A DNA stretch of 64,000 nt from Rheinheimera sp. MM224 (GTDB lineage Bacteria > Pseudomonadota > Gammaproteobacteria > Enterobacterales > Alteromonadaceae): assembly GCF_947090785.1 (NCBI RefSeq), contig NZ_OX352320.1, forward strand, positions 372,001 through 436,000, given 5' to 3'. Positions 49,485 to 59,798 of the stretch are shown here, in pieces. Both the position numbers and the translations under genes were made by a program. The notes under the pieces are model-generated. The model saw nothing but the letters and a program-made list of their open reading frames with translations. It did no database searches and was not told the origin of the DNA. Position 1 is the stretch's first letter, and the number at the start of each line of letters is the position of its first letter.

Positions 49485-51578
49485 TCAGGCTTGAGCGTAG
49501 ATCTCTTTAAAGCCTAACCAACGTCGGATTAGAGGAGGGCAGTTTTGATGGTATTGCTGCCATAACAATGCAGCGGCCTGTTGAGCGGCCGGAATAAGCT
49601 GTGCATCCCGGCTTAAGTCGGCGATGCGGTAGCTCACCTGGCCTGTTTGTTTGGTGCCGAGCAGCTCACCTGGACCACGAATTTCTAAATCTCGTTGTGC
49701 TATCACAAAACCATCATTGCTTTCTCTAAGCACAGACAAGCGGGCCTGAGCTGTTGGCGATAAAGGTGCGTGATAAAGCAAAACACAATGCGAGACTGCA
49801 CTGCCACGGCCGACCCGGCCTCGTAACTGGTGTAATTGAGCTAAACCTAGACGCTCAGGGTTTTCAATAATCATTAAACTGGCGTTGGGTACATCCACCC
49901 CAACTTCAATCACAGTGGTCGCCACCAATAAATCCAGTTCACCTGCTTTAAAATCCGCCATCACCTGCTGCTTTTCAGCGGCTTTTAAACGGCCATGCAC
50001 CAAACCTATCCGCAAATCCGGCAAAGCGGCTGTCAGGTCGACCGCTGTCATTTCTGCGGCCTGACATTGCAGTTGCTCTGACTCTTCAATCAAAGTACAA
50101 ACCCAATAGGCTTGCCTGCCCTGATTCTGCACCACCTGACGTACCCGCTCTGTGACTTCACCACGGCGGCTATCGGGTAATACCACGGTAGTGACAGGAG
50201 TGCGGCCTGGTGGTAGTTCATCTATCACAGAGGTATCTAAGTCGGCATAAGCTGTCATAGCTAAAGTGCGGGGTATGGGTGTGGCCGTCATCACCAGTTG
50301 ATGTGGGTAAAAACCTGTATCCGCGCCTTTTTCCCGTAGCTCTAAGCGCTGGTGTACACCAAATCTGTGCTGCTCATCGATGATGACTAACGCCAGTTGC
50401 TGAAACTGCACCTGCTGCTGGAACAACGCATGAGTGCCGATCACCATTTTGGCTTCACCACTTTGAATGGCAGCCAGTTGCAGTTGTTTTTGTTTGGCGG
50501 AGGCTTTACCCGCCAGCCATGCAATTTGATAACCCAAAGGCTCGAGCCAGGCTTTAAAGGTTGTGGCATGCTGTTCTGCTAACAGCTCTGTTGGCGCCAT
50601 CAGCGCCACCTGAGCACCACGGCTCAGAATCGTTAAAGCCGATAAAGCAGCGACTAGCGTTTTACCTGAACCTACGTCCCCTTGCACTAAACGTAACATG
50701 GGTTCGGTTTGGGCTAAATCATGACGGATTTCGGTAATGACCCGTTGCTGGGCACCAGTTGGCGCAAAAGGTAAAGCCGCTAAAAACTGCTGATTTTGTG
50801 CTTCGTCTACCACAAAACTGCGACCTTGTTGCCCCCGGCATTGCTGGCGTAGCTGCAGCATCGATAGCTGCTGCGCGACCAATTCTTCAAAAATCAGCCG
50901 CTGCTGCGCCGGATGTTGGCCTTGTTCCAACAGTTGCAAGGACGCATCTGGTGGTGGTCTGTGCAGATAAAATAGCGCATCGGACAAAGACCAGCTGTTT
51001 TGACCCAGTATTGGCGCTAAGTATTCAGTTGGGCTGCTGCGCTGCAGTATCTGCAAAGCAGCATCTGTTAAATTACGCCAGCTGTTTTGTTTTAAACCTT
51101 CGGTGCTTGGGTATACAGGAGTCAGAGTTTCAGCGACATCCTGATCCTGGTCGTCTTTTAACACTTTGTATTCAGGGTGCATCATTTCAAAACCCCGCAT
51201 GCCCCGTTTTACTTCACCAAAAACTCTTAAGGTGACACCAGGGGTGACGGCATTTTTTTGTGCTGCATTAAAGTGGAAAAAGCGTAAGGTTAAGTGGCCT
51301 GAGCCATCGCGAATAGATACCAGCCAACTGCGTCTTTTACCAAAGGTAATTTCGCTGCTGATCACTTCGCCTTGCACCGTCGCTGTTTGTTGTGGCCATA
51401 AATCGGCTATGGGGTAGAGCCGTGTGCGGTCTTCGTAGCGTAACGGTAAGTGGAACAGCAAATCCTGCACACTCTGAATACCCAGCTTATGCAGCAGTTC
51501 ACTGACTTTGGCGCCAACGCCTTTTAGCTGGCTGACGGAGAGGCTATCCAGTGCTGTTACTGTCAAGAGAAAGACCAA
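49485..51578 (-). CDS. recG: ATP-dependent DNA helicase RecG
   Basis: A 697-residue fork-reversing helicase. The N-terminal wedge domain (QDLLFHLPLRYEDRTRLYPI), Walker A (GDVGSGKTLVAAL), DEQH box (IIDEQHRFGV) and helicase C motifs (TTVIEVGVDVPNAS, QLRGRVGRG) are complete. No ATG lies in the right place: the start must be TTG at 51578 or at 51566, and neither has a strong ribosome site. Its place downstream of spoT and ridA fits the usual block. Confidence 0.95.
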   Translation of the reverse strand: MVFLLTVTALDSLSVSQLKGVGAKVSELLHKLGIQSVQDLLFHLPLRYEDRTRLYPIADLWPQQTATVQGEVISSEITFGKRRSWLVSIRDGSGHLTLRFFHFNAAQKNAVTPGVTLRVFGEVKRGMRGFEMMHPEYKVLKDDQDQDVAETLTPVYPSTEGLKQNSWRNLTDAALQILQRSSPTEYLAPILGQNSWSLSDALFYLHRPPPDASLQLLEQGQHPAQQRLIFEELVAQQLSMLQLRQQCRGQQGRSFVVDEAQNQQFLAALPFAPTGAQQRVITEIRHDLAQTEPMLRLVQGDVGSGKTLVAALSALTILSRGAQVALMAPTELLAEQHATTFKAWLEPLGYQIAWLAGKASAKQKQLQLAAIQSGEAKMVIGTHALFQQQVQFQQLALVIIDEQHRFGVHQRLELREKGADTGFYPHQLVMTATPIPRTLAMTAYADLDTSVIDELPPGRTPVTTVVLPDSRRGEVTERVRQVVQNQGRQAYWVCTLIEESEQLQCQAAEMTAVDLTAALPDLRIGLVHGRLKAAEKQQVMADFKAGELDLLVATTVIEVGVDVPNASLMIIENPERLGLAQLHQLRGRVGRGSAVSHCVLLYHAPLSPTAQARLSVLRESNDGFVIAQRDLEIRGPGELLGTKQTGQVSYRIADLSRDAQLIPAAQQAAALLWQQYHQNCPPLIRRWLGFKEIYAQA

Positions 51579-51653
51579 ACTAAGTGGCTGATAACAAGCA
51601 GTTTAACCTGTGATAGCCAAGAGGCATAGCCACAGCGCTGTTTTAGCTCTGTG

Positions 51654-52463
51654 TCAGGGCTGCTTTTGCTGTTCAGAGGGTGAATCAGCCAGGTAGGTAG
51701 GGCCATGTTTGAGTGGATCAAAAGCGTAGAGTTTTTTCACAGTGCCATCCTGCACCATGGATTCTATAGCTTGTTCGATACGGCCTTTTAGCGCCAGATG
51801 AGAACTCTTTTTCGATAAACCTATGTTGATAAAACGTTTTTCCACCACTGAAAAATCAACAGGTGCTCTTTGAAACTGAAAATGCAGGTCTTTATGATCA
51901 GCTATGACATCCAGAGAGCTTTGAGTGGGGGCCACCAACGCATCCACTCTGCCACGTTGCAGCATTTCAAAACCAGTTTCTATACTGTCAATTTCCACAT
52001 GGCGTTTTGAGGTTTTGATCAGTTGCATCAGACTGGGGTGATAGGCGTAATTACGCACTGTAGCCAGAGTTAAAGAGGCCAACTGATTAAAGCTACGGAT
52101 TTGACGTGGATCATCGCTTTTTAAATACAGGGATTCAGGAATGCGTTCGTTGTAGGGCAGAAGATACATATAGTCTGCCCTTTCTTCTGTAAAATTCAGG
52201 TTACTCATTAAATCCGCTTCACCCGTCTGCATTTGGCGGAAGCAGCGGGCTGATGGCGTTTTAGGACTGAATTGCAATTGGAAACCAGCGCGTTTTGCCA
52301 GTTCCTGCATTAAATCTACTGAGGGGCCGTAAGGTTTTTTACCTGTTTCATAGGCATGAAAACGTGAAAAATGATCCAGACACCAGGTGAGGACTGGTGT
52401 CTCTGCAGCCGCTGCCAGGCGTGGGAAAGTCAGCAGTAAAACACAACACAGGATCTTATTCAC
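51654..52463 (-). CDS. Periplasmic solute-binding protein, family 3 (amino-acid type)
   Basis: A 269-residue exported protein with a signal cleaved near LAAAAE. GPSVDLMQELAKRAGFQLQF, MQTGEADLMSNLNFTEERADYM and GRVDALVAPTQSSLD fit the family-3 binding-protein fold. There is no transporter nearby, so it might be a stray receptor-like protein. It is inserted between ridA and recG. Confidence 0.88.
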   Translation of the reverse strand: MNKILCCVLLLTFPRLAAAAETPVLTWCLDHFSRFHAYETGKKPYGPSVDLMQELAKRAGFQLQFSPKTPSARCFRQMQTGEADLMSNLNFTEERADYMYLLPYNERIPESLYLKSDDPRQIRSFNQLASLTLATVRNYAYHPSLMQLIKTSKRHVEIDSIETGFEMLQRGRVDALVAPTQSSLDVIADHKDLHFQFQRAPVDFSVVEKRFINIGLSKKSSHLALKGRIEQAIESMVQDGTVKKLYAFDPLKHGPTYLADSPSEQQKQP

Positions 52464-52502
52464 TCAGTTCGCCCTTCAGGAGAGAAGTGGTCATTGTCCC
52501 TG

Positions 52503-52895
52503 TTAATTTGTTGACGGCACTTCCATCACGCCATCAATTTCAATCTGAGCGCCCCGTGGTAAAGCACTGACCTGTACAGCAGCACGAGCCGGATAAGGTG
52601 CACTGAAGTGTTTGCTCATAATTTCATTAACGGTGGCGAAGTTGGATAGATCAGTCAGGAAAATATTTACTTTGACCATGTCATTTAAGCTGCCGCCTGC
52701 GGCCTGGCAAACGGCAGTCAGATTTTCAAATACCTGCTGGGTTTGTTCAGCAAAATTTTCAGACACCATTTGCATCGTCTCTGGTACTAAAGGGATCTGA
52801 CCAGATAAATACACAGTAGTACCAATTTTAACGGCCTGACTGTAAGTACCAATAGCGGCAGGGGCTTTATCTGTACTGATGATCACTTTTGACAT
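52503..52895 (-). CDS. ridA: Enamine/imine deaminase RidA
   Basis: A 130-residue trimeric YjgF/RidA protein: [22 protein letters not shown], the conserved Arg in [14 protein letters not shown] and the final AQIEIDGV are present. It removes reactive 2-aminoacrylate and related imines. It follows spoT after five bases and is probably cotranscribed. Confidence 0.95.
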   Translation of the reverse strand: MSKVIISTDKAPAAIGTYSQAVKIGTTVYLSGQIPLVPETMQMVSENFAEQTQQVFENLTAVCQAAGGSLNDMVKVNIFLTDLSNFATVNEIMSKHFSAPYPARAAVQVSALPRGAQIEIDGVMEVPSTN

Positions 52896-52900
52896 AACAA

Positions 52901-55024
52901 TTATTTCCTTCTGTAAACTTTAAGTACTTCAGGCAAGACACGGATTTTACGCATGACGTTGGCTAAATTAATACGGTCACGCACAGACAAGGTGATTTTA
53001 ATCACATATTCGCCTGTGTCTCTGTCGTCGGTCGACAAGTCCTGAATGTTGGAATCCTGTGAGGCTATCACTGTAGTCAGTTTTGCCAATACACCTGGTT
53101 GGTTGACAATAAAGACCCTGATATCACATAAAAACTGTTTATCACCGGTTTTGTCCCATTTCACAGGGAAGTATTTACCTGGCTCTTTTTCCCAGCCACG
53201 AATATTGCGGCATTCAACACGGTGCACGTTCAGGCCTTTGCCTGGCGTCGCGTTGGCGGCAATTTCATCACCCGGAATAGGGCGGCAACATTTGGCGAAG
53301 GTTAATAACATACCTTCAGAGCCAATAATAAAAGCTTTGGTTTTCTGATTCGCCGGATTTTCTGCTGGCAAAGCTTCTTCACCAGAATCAAAACCACCCA
53401 TCAGACGTCGTGCTACAGCTATAGGCAGCTGATTACCTAAACCAATTTCAACCAGCAGTTCATCCAGCGATTTTTGTGTGGTGCTTTGCAGTACCTGCTC
53501 AATACGTTCTGGTGGAATGGCTTCGAGTTTAACGTCACCTAAAGCTGACGTCAGTAAACGCCGGCCTAAACCTACAGCTTCGCTGAGTTGCTGCTTCTTA
53601 AGATAGTTACGAATACCTAAAATAGCGCGGCTGGTGACTACATGGTTCAGCCAGTTGGCATTAGGTTTACCACCAGGGCTGGTAATGATTTCTACCGTCT
53701 GGCCAGTTTCTAAAGGTTTGTTCAGTGGGTAAGGTTTACGATCGACCCGGGCGCCGACACATCTGTTGCCTATGTCGGTATGTACTGTGTAGGCAAAATC
53801 GACCGCATTGGCACCAATAGGTAACTCAACAATCTGACCTTTAGGGCTGAATACATACAGCTCATCCGGATAAAGCTCAGATTTGACGTTTTCAACAAAT
53901 TCGTAGGTATTGCCCGAGCTTTGTTGCAACTCAAGTAAACTTTGCATCCAGCGCTGAGCACGGATTTGCGCAGTGGTATTTTTGTTTTCGCCAGCCCCTT
54001 TGTACGACCAGTGGGCCGCTATCCCCTTGTCGGCCATTTCATCCATTTCACGGGTACGCATCTGTATTTCCACCGGAATACCGTGTGGACCAATCAGAGA
54101 GGTGTGTAAGGACTGGTAACCGTTTTGTTTTGGAATGGCGATATAGTCTTTAAAGCGGCTTTCAATTGGCTTAAACAGGTTGTGCACTACACCTAAAACG
54201 CGATAGCAGTTGTCTATGCTGTTAATCAGCACACGGAAACCGTAAATATCCATCACATCGTTAAACATCAGCTCTTTGCTTTTCATCTTACGATAGATGC
54301 TATACAGATGTTTTTCACGACCAGCCACTTCAGCTTCGATACCGGCGGCTTTAATACGCTGTTCGATTTCTGATTGAATACGTTCAATAATTTCTTTGCG
54401 GTTGCCACGAGCCTGTTTCACTGCGGTTTCTAAAGCGCGATACCGCATGGGGTATAAAGCGCGGAAGCCCCAGTTTTCCAACTCGTTTTTAATATTGTGA
54501 ATACCTAAACGGTTGGCGATAGGAGCATAGAGTTCTAAAGTTTCACGGGCAATACGACGGCGTTTTTCTGGTTTGAGAGCACCTATGGTGCGCATATTAT
54601 GAGTGCGGTCGGCCAGTTTAATTAAAATAACGCGGATATCCTGCGTCATCGCCATAAACATTTTTTGCAGGTTGGTAACTTCGAACTCTTTGATATCTTT
54701 GAATTTAACTTTATCGAGTTTACTGACACCCTGCACCAGTTCGGCCACAGTTTCACCAAACAGACGGGTTAAATCTTCTTTGCTGACCGGTGTGTCTTCA
54801 ATTACATCATGTAGTAACGCAGCCATTAAGGTTTCGTAATCCATCCGCATTTCGGCGAGGATACTGGTCACTGCTACAGGATGAGTAATATAAGGTTCGC
54901 CGCTGGAGCGAATTTGTGGCGCGTGCGCGTCGCGGGCGACAACATAAGCCTGTTGCACCAGAACGACCTGCTCAGGTGGCAGGTAAGCACTGATTTGATT
55001 TTTCAGGCCTTCAAACAGATACAT
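52901..55024 (-). CDS. spoT: Bifunctional (p)ppGpp synthetase/hydrolase SpoT
   Basis: A 707-residue stringent-response enzyme. The hydrolase domain has [15 protein letters not shown]; the synthetase domain has [24 protein letters not shown] ([13 protein letters not shown]) and a C-terminal ACT domain follow. The ATG at 55024 has GGGGAG upstream; an earlier start adds seven residues without support. It lies in the conserved gmk-rpoZ-spoT block. Confidence 0.97.
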   Translation of the reverse strand: MYLFEGLKNQISAYLPPEQVVLVQQAYVVARDAHAPQIRSSGEPYITHPVAVTSILAEMRMDYETLMAALLHDVIEDTPVSKEDLTRLFGETVAELVQGVSKLDKVKFKDIKEFEVTNLQKMFMAMTQDIRVILIKLADRTHNMRTIGALKPEKRRRIARETLELYAPIANRLGIHNIKNELENWGFRALYPMRYRALETAVKQARGNRKEIIERIQSEIEQRIKAAGIEAEVAGREKHLYSIYRKMKSKELMFNDVMDIYGFRVLINSIDNCYRVLGVVHNLFKPIESRFKDYIAIPKQNGYQSLHTSLIGPHGIPVEIQMRTREMDEMADKGIAAHWSYKGAGENKNTTAQIRAQRWMQSLLELQQSSGNTYEFVENVKSELYPDELYVFSPKGQIVELPIGANAVDFAYTVHTDIGNRCVGARVDRKPYPLNKPLETGQTVEIITSPGGKPNANWLNHVVTSRAILGIRNYLKKQQLSEAVGLGRRLLTSALGDVKLEAIPPERIEQVLQSTTQKSLDELLVEIGLGNQLPIAVARRLMGGFDSGEEALPAENPANQKTKAFIIGSEGMLLTFAKCCRPIPGDEIAANATPGKGLNVHRVECRNIRGWEKEPGKYFPVKWDKTGDKQFLCDIRVFIVNQPGVLAKLTTVIASQDSNIQDLSTDDRDTGEYVIKITLSVRDRINLANVMRKIRVLPEVLKVYRRK

Positions 55025-55131
55025 CCGAAACTCCCCAATACGCACAACGCTTTGGCGTGTTCCTTTGAATATACGTGGATTTCACGTTATTGCCAACGGC
55101 CGGATACCGTTGGCAGAAGGTGCAGCTCAGA

Positions 55132-55407
55132 TTATTCGTCAGAACCGATAATTGCAGCTACTGCAGCCATTTCTGACGCTTCTTGCTGTAACTGTTCACG
55201 ACGTTCTTGCTGGTCCAGAATACCGTTAGTGATAAAACCTTTTTCGATTTCACGCAAAGCTACTACTGTAGGCTTGTCGTTTTCAGGATCAACCATTGGC
55301 TCTTTGCCTTCAACAGCTAACTGACGGGCACGACGTGAGGCCACCAGAATTAAATCAAAGCGGTTACCAATTTTATTTACTGCATCTTCAACTGTTACGC
55401 GAGCCAT
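55132..55407 (-). CDS. rpoZ: RNA polymerase omega subunit RpoZ
   Basis: A 91-residue protein with the family start [20 protein letters not shown] and [13 protein letters not shown]. It aids polymerase assembly and ppGpp response, which suits its position beside spoT. The acidic C terminus is normal. Confidence 0.98.
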   Translation of the reverse strand: MARVTVEDAVNKIGNRFDLILVASRRARQLAVEGKEPMVDPENDKPTVVALREIEKGFITNGILDQQERREQLQQEASEMAAVAAIIGSDE

Positions 55408-55455
55408 CTGCCACTCCGGTTAATCTGGGTCTGAATAAAGACCGCATAGTCTACT

Positions 55456-56088
55456 CTATTTCGTTTCGTTCGCCAACAGGCCAGAAATTAACTTCTGTTG
55501 CCGTATCGCCTGCTTCTGCTGTTTTAAGCGCTGAGTCTGGATAATGCCGGAAAACTGCTGCAACGCCAGCTCCAGATCATCATTCACCACCCAATAATCG
55601 TATTCATCGGCATGACTGATTTCGTCCTGCGCTTTGGCCATACGGCCTGCAATCACTTCTGCGCTGTCCTGACCCCGTTGATTCAGGCGTTGCTCTAAAG
55701 CTTCAACACTGGGTGGCAGAATAAAAATACTGGTGACAAAAGGCAGTTGCTGTTTGATTTGACGGGCACCTTGCCAGTCTATATCTAAAAATACATCTAT
55801 ACCCTGAGCCAGTTTATCGGCCAAAGCTGCTTTGGATGTGCCGTAATAATTGCCAAACACTTCTGCCCATTCAATAAACTGGTCTTGTGCAATCAATTGT
55901 TTAAAGGTTGGAACATCAGTGAAATGATACTGCACCCCATTACTTTCGCCCGGGCGTGGTGAGCGGGTGGTGTGAGATACACTCAGCTGCATATCGGCAT
56001 GTTGCTTTAACAACGCATTGATCAGCGTGGATTTTCCCGCCCCGCTTGGCGCTGAAATAATAAATAAGTTACCTAATAAGTCCTGCAT
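55456..56088 (-). CDS. gmk: Guanylate kinase
   Basis: A 210-residue kinase that phosphorylates GMP. The P-loop is [12 protein letters not shown], followed by [13 protein letters not shown] (GMP binding) and [12 protein letters not shown]. The ATG at 56088 has AAGG eight bases upstream, better than the GTG three codons earlier. It is the first gene of the block with rpoZ and spoT. Confidence 0.97.
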   Translation of the reverse strand: MQDLLGNLFIISAPSGAGKSTLINALLKQHADMQLSVSHTTRSPRPGESNGVQYHFTDVPTFKQLIAQDQFIEWAEVFGNYYGTSKAALADKLAQGIDVFLDIDWQGARQIKQQLPFVTSIFILPPSVEALEQRLNQRGQDSAEVIAGRMAKAQDEISHADEYDYWVVNDDLELALQQFSGIIQTQRLKQQKQAIRQQKLISGLLANETK

Positions 56089-56281
56089 GCCTGCCACCTT
56101 CTACAATCAAAAGGCGATTTTAGCCGCATCGCTGTGGTGCTGCCAACAGCTGATAGGTTTTTTCGCTGTGATCGTGTTCAACGAGTATCATCAACAGGTC
56201 ATAGTTGTGCTGGCATACTGCCTGTATTGAATTTTAATTGTTCAAAGAGATGGCGTCTCTTTGAAGATGAAGGAGCAAAAA

Positions 56282-57295
56282 ATGGCACTCAAAGATATTC
56301 TTCCAGGCAAGCTTGGTTTTGGTACAGCGCCGCTGGGCAATATGTTTCGCGATATTCCGGAGCCGGAAGCTCGGGCTACTGTGGATGCAGCCTGGAATGA
56401 TGGCATCCGTTATTTTGATAACGCGCCTTTTTATGGCGCAGGTCTGGCAGAAATCCGTATGGGCGATGCGCTGGCAGACAAGCCGCGGCAGGACTATGTG
56501 ATTAGCACCAAAGTGGGCCGACTGGTGCTGGATGAAATTGAAGATGTCAGTGCCCGTGATTTAGGTGAAAAAGGTGACGTCTTTAAATACGGCCGCCCAA
56601 ATAAAATCGTCAACGACTATTCAGCAGATGCCACAATGCGCTCTATTGAAGACAGCCTGAAGCGGCTGAAAACCGATCATATCGAAATTGTCTGGGTGCA
56701 CGATGTAGCACAGGATTTTTTTGGTGATGAATGGCTCAGCATGTTTGAAAGCGCCCGCAAAGGGGCTTTTAAAGTGCTGGATAAACTGCGTGATGAAGGA
56801 GTGATTAAAGCCTGGGGTTTAGGCGTCAATAAAGTCGAGCCTATAGAGTTGCTGCTGGATCTGGAGGAACCTCGTCCTGATGGTTTTTTACTGGCTGGAC
56901 GTTACACCCTGCTGGACCACGAAAGGGCCTTGCAGCGGGTGATGCCAAAAGTGACAGAGCGCGGTTTGGGTATAGTCGTAGGTGGGCCTTACAGCTCAGG
57001 CGCTTTAGTCGGAGGCCCGAACTTTGAATATGCACCTGCCTCAACAGCTATCTTAAACAAAGTGGCGAAGATCAAAGCACTGGCGGACAGATACGGCATC
57101 AGTATGAAAGCGGCAGGTTTACAGTTTGCTTTGGCCAACCCTGCAGTGGCAGCTGTGATCCCAGGAGCCAGTAAACCAGGTCGTATTATTGAAGACAGCA
57201 CGGCGTTAAAAGAGAGAGTGCCAGCGGATTTCTGGCGTGAGTTGCGTCACGCAGGCCTGGTGCATCCAGATGCGCCACTGCCCATTAAGGACTAA
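56282..57295 (+). CDS. Aldo/keto reductase (D-threo-aldose dehydrogenase type)
   Basis: A 337-residue (alpha/beta)8 oxidoreductase. LGFGTAPLGNMF, then FDNAPFYGAGLAEIRMGDAL with the catalytic Asp and Tyr, VISTKVGRL with the Lys, and IVWVHDV with the His make up the catalytic set. Members of this branch oxidise sugars such as L-fucose or pyridoxal. The ATG at 56282 has GGAG six bases before it. Confidence 0.9.
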   Translation: MALKDILPGKLGFGTAPLGNMFRDIPEPEARATVDAAWNDGIRYFDNAPFYGAGLAEIRMGDALADKPRQDYVISTKVGRLVLDEIEDVSARDLGEKGDVFKYGRPNKIVNDYSADATMRSIEDSLKRLKTDHIEIVWVHDVAQDFFGDEWLSMFESARKGAFKVLDKLRDEGVIKAWGLGVNKVEPIELLLDLEEPRPDGFLLAGRYTLLDHERALQRVMPKVTERGLGIVVGGPYSSGALVGGPNFEYAPASTAILNKVAKIKALADRYGISMKAAGLQFALANPAVAAVIPGASKPGRIIEDSTALKERVPADFWRELRHAGLVHPDAPLPIKD

Positions 57296-57327
57296 TTCGG
57301 GGTCAGTAAAAGACACTCTTTAAAGCA

Positions 57328-57356
57328 AAAAATCCACAGAGCAACTGTGGATTTTT
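57328..57356. terminator. Bidirectional rho-independent terminator
   Basis: AAAAATCCACAG and CTGTGGATTTTT form a long hairpin with A- and T-runs on either side. It lies between the convergent aldo/keto reductase and DUF4442 genes and can serve both. Confidence 0.92.
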
Positions 57357-57382
57357 ACTTTATGCGCTAGAGCAAAGATCTA

Positions 57383-57859
57383 TCAGCGGCTTTTGGCTTT
57401 CACTGACAAAGTTAAAGTGAATTTCGCCATCAGCTCGTCGCCATGCAACGAAGGGCAGGTGACATCAATAGTGACTGATTGATTAATACGCTCTCCTGTA
57501 TCCAGCGATTGTTGGATCATCTGGTCTATTAAAGCGCCGTCGTTGCTGATGAAATGCACTGCAGCTTCAGGGCGTTTTAAAAACTCGCCTTGTACGTCTT
57601 TAAAGGCAAAGTGGATATTCAGCTTTTTCTGCCGCGCTTTGTAAAAGACTAAAAAAGCACCGGCTAAATCTGCACCTATGGCCAGAGCACCAAAATAAAT
57701 ACTGCCCAAATGGTTTTTGGTATGGCGATGGTGTGGCATCCGGATCACAGTGCGTGCATCTGTTAATTCCAGAATTTTTGGCTTACAAAAACCTATCAGC
57801 GGAATATAACGAAATCCAAACCACCAGAGTTGTAAGTTGGCTTTAGTTAAGGCGTTCAT
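57383..57859 (-). CDS. DUF4442 protein, hotdog thioesterase-like
   Basis: A 158-residue protein of the DUF4442 group, related to hotdog thioesterases: NHLGSIYFGALAIGADLAGA is the helix-turn segment. The YaaA-like N terminus is hydrophobic but probably not a signal. The substrate is unknown. It ends just past the bidirectional terminator. Confidence 0.82.
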   Translation of the reverse strand: MNALTKANLQLWWFGFRYIPLIGFCKPKILELTDARTVIRMPHHRHTKNHLGSIYFGALAIGADLAGAFLVFYKARQKKLNIHFAFKDVQGEFLKRPEAAVHFISNDGALIDQMIQQSLDTGERINQSVTIDVTCPSLHGDELMAKFTLTLSVKAKSR

Positions 57860-57895
57860 AAAAGGAGGCTCCAGAATTCAACTGGTCGGAGCTTA

Positions 57896-58405
57896 TCATT
57901 CTGGTTGCGATAGTGCGAATTTTTGCTGCCATTGTCGCTCAAAATTCGCTTTGGCTTGCTGGCGCTGCTCCACACACCAAACCATTTGTCTGCTGTCCCG
58001 TACACCAAAACATTGTTTAGGTTCGGAGTAATACTCCAGCCATGCCTGTAGTTTTTTGCCCTGATAAGGTGCTTTGACTGATATCGAACTGACATAAAGC
58101 TCTGGACCTTTGGCTATGTCGACCAATGGATCTGGGGCATTTTTAGTTTTGGCTGTCTTTTTGATTTTTGGTTTTTTCGGATCAGAGACAGAGACTGGTT
58201 TTTGGCAAAACTGGTCCAGCTGTTTTTCCAGCTGGCGCTGATCCAGGCTTAGCTGCTCTGCTTCTTTTAAACTGTAACCAGAGCTGATCTTTTGTTCCAG
58301 CTGCTGTAGTTTTTTTGCTGCTTTGACGCAATCAGCTTCTGGCCATTGGTTTTGAGCCAACAGGGTAAAACTGCAGAAAAACAACAAACACAAAAGCGGT
58401 TTCAT
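57896..58405 (-). CDS. Small exported protein with helical N-terminal domain, unknown function
   Basis: A 169-residue protein with a signal peptide (residues 1-17, ending LLAQ). A helical part (20-70) includes two Cys, a Lys/Pro-rich linker follows, and the last 60 residues contain two more Cys (QCFGVRD and WCVEQRQ). It lies upstream of the DUF4442 gene on the same strand. No family recognised. Confidence 0.65.
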   Translation of the reverse strand: MKPLLCLLFFCSFTLLAQNQWPEADCVKAAKKLQQLEQKISSGYSLKEAEQLSLDQRQLEKQLDQFCQKPVSVSDPKKPKIKKTAKTKNAPDPLVDIAKGPELYVSSISVKAPYQGKKLQAWLEYYSEPKQCFGVRDSRQMVWCVEQRQQAKANFERQWQQKFALSQPE

Positions 58406-58686
58406 CCTGAACTCCGCCTGTTAATAAATGGTTAAATAACTATAGTCGATATTTTCCGTTTTGTAGCCGACTCATTTTCGCTGCGAAATGCTCTTCTGCT
58501 GGTCTGCTTTTTTTTGCGCCTGACCGCATTGACTGATCCTTTAGGGAACCCAAATCGTTTAGCTTGTCAGAATGCTACAAAATATTGAATCAACAAAAGA
58601 AACAGTGCTGTCACTTCAGTAGATATTCGTTATGCTAAGTTGCTGCTACAGGCTGTTTTTAATACAGAATTAAACGGAGTTTTTGC

Positions 58687-59796
58687 ATGAAATTGGTAAA
58701 GCTAGTGATGATATCCGGCCTTTGGCTGAGCTGTGCTGTGGTGGCGCAACAAGGCCCTGCTGTGCCGGTCAAAACAGCTTTAGTGCAACAGCAGAGTGTG
58801 CCTGTGTGGCTCCGGGCCATAGGGCAAGTGAAAGCACAGCAAAGTGTTGAAATTCGCCCTCAGGTGGATGGCATATTGCAGCGTATTCTGGTGGAAGAAG
58901 GCCAGTTGGTGAAAGCTGGTGATCTGTTGGCAGTGATTGACGATCGCAGTATTAAAGCCGCCTATGAACAAGCTAAAGCTCAACTGGCTGTAGTGCAGGC
59001 TCAGCTGGATGTAGCCAGACTGGACTTAAAACGTTATCAGAACCTGCGTAAAGATCAGGCGGTATCGGCGCAGATGGCTGATCAGCAACAGGCCACAGTG
59101 CAGCAATTAGAAGCACAACTGCGCAGCGTACAGGCCACTATTAACGCTCAGCAGGTGGAGTTGTCTTATACCCAAATTGTATCGCCTATTTCAGGTCAGG
59201 TCGGTATCCGTAATGTCGATGCAGGCAACTACATCAGAACCAGCGACGCCAGCAGTTTGTTTTCTGTAGTGCAACTGGACCCTATCAGTATTGAAATCTC
59301 GCTGCCGCAGTCGCGTTTACCTGAGTTACAGCTGTTAACGCAGCAAATCCGCCAAAAACAGACAGTACCTGTGCTGGCTTATTTAAAAGAAGGTGCAGAT
59401 CCTTTAGCTCAGGGCCAACTGACAGTAGTGGATAACAGAGTGGCTTCAGCGACTGGCACTATCAGAGTCAAAGCCGATTTTGCCAATCCGGACGCGGCTT
59501 TATGGCCTAGCCAGTCTGTAGTGATTGCTCTGCAAAGCAAAGTGTTAGAAAACGTCTTAACTATTCCGGTGAAAGCGTTACAGCAAGGGCCTGAAGGCGC
59601 TTTTGTCTGGTTTGACGAGCAAGGTAAAGCGGCCACTGCACCTGTTGAAGTGGTATTGCAGGAAAAAAATCAGGTGGTAGTGACAGGGCTCACAGCAGGT
59701 CAGCAGGTCATAGTGGATGGCCAGAGCCGTTTGCGTAAAGGTGCTGAACTGAAAATTCTGACTGACGCGCCTCAAACTGCAGCTGCGGAGCAATAA
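58687..59796 (+). CDS. RND efflux periplasmic adaptor (HlyD/MFP family)
   Basis: A 369-residue protein with a signal peptide (about 1-20). RPQVDGILQRILVEEGQLVKAGDLLAVID is the lipoyl half, a coiled-coil hairpin spans about 95-155, and VSPISGQVGIRNVDAGNYI closes the lipoyl domain; beta-barrel and membrane-proximal domains follow. With the permease two bases downstream it forms an efflux system; the outer membrane channel is not encoded here. Confidence 0.95.
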   Translation: MKLVKLVMISGLWLSCAVVAQQGPAVPVKTALVQQQSVPVWLRAIGQVKAQQSVEIRPQVDGILQRILVEEGQLVKAGDLLAVIDDRSIKAAYEQAKAQLAVVQAQLDVARLDLKRYQNLRKDQAVSAQMADQQQATVQQLEAQLRSVQATINAQQVELSYTQIVSPISGQVGIRNVDAGNYIRTSDASSLFSVVQLDPISIEISLPQSRLPELQLLTQQIRQKQTVPVLAYLKEGADPLAQGQLTVVDNRVASATGTIRVKADFANPDAALWPSQSVVIALQSKVLENVLTIPVKALQQGPEGAFVWFDEQGKAATAPVEVVLQEKNQVVVTGLTAGQQVIVDGQSRLRKGAELKILTDAPQTAAAEQ

Positions 59797-59798
59797 GC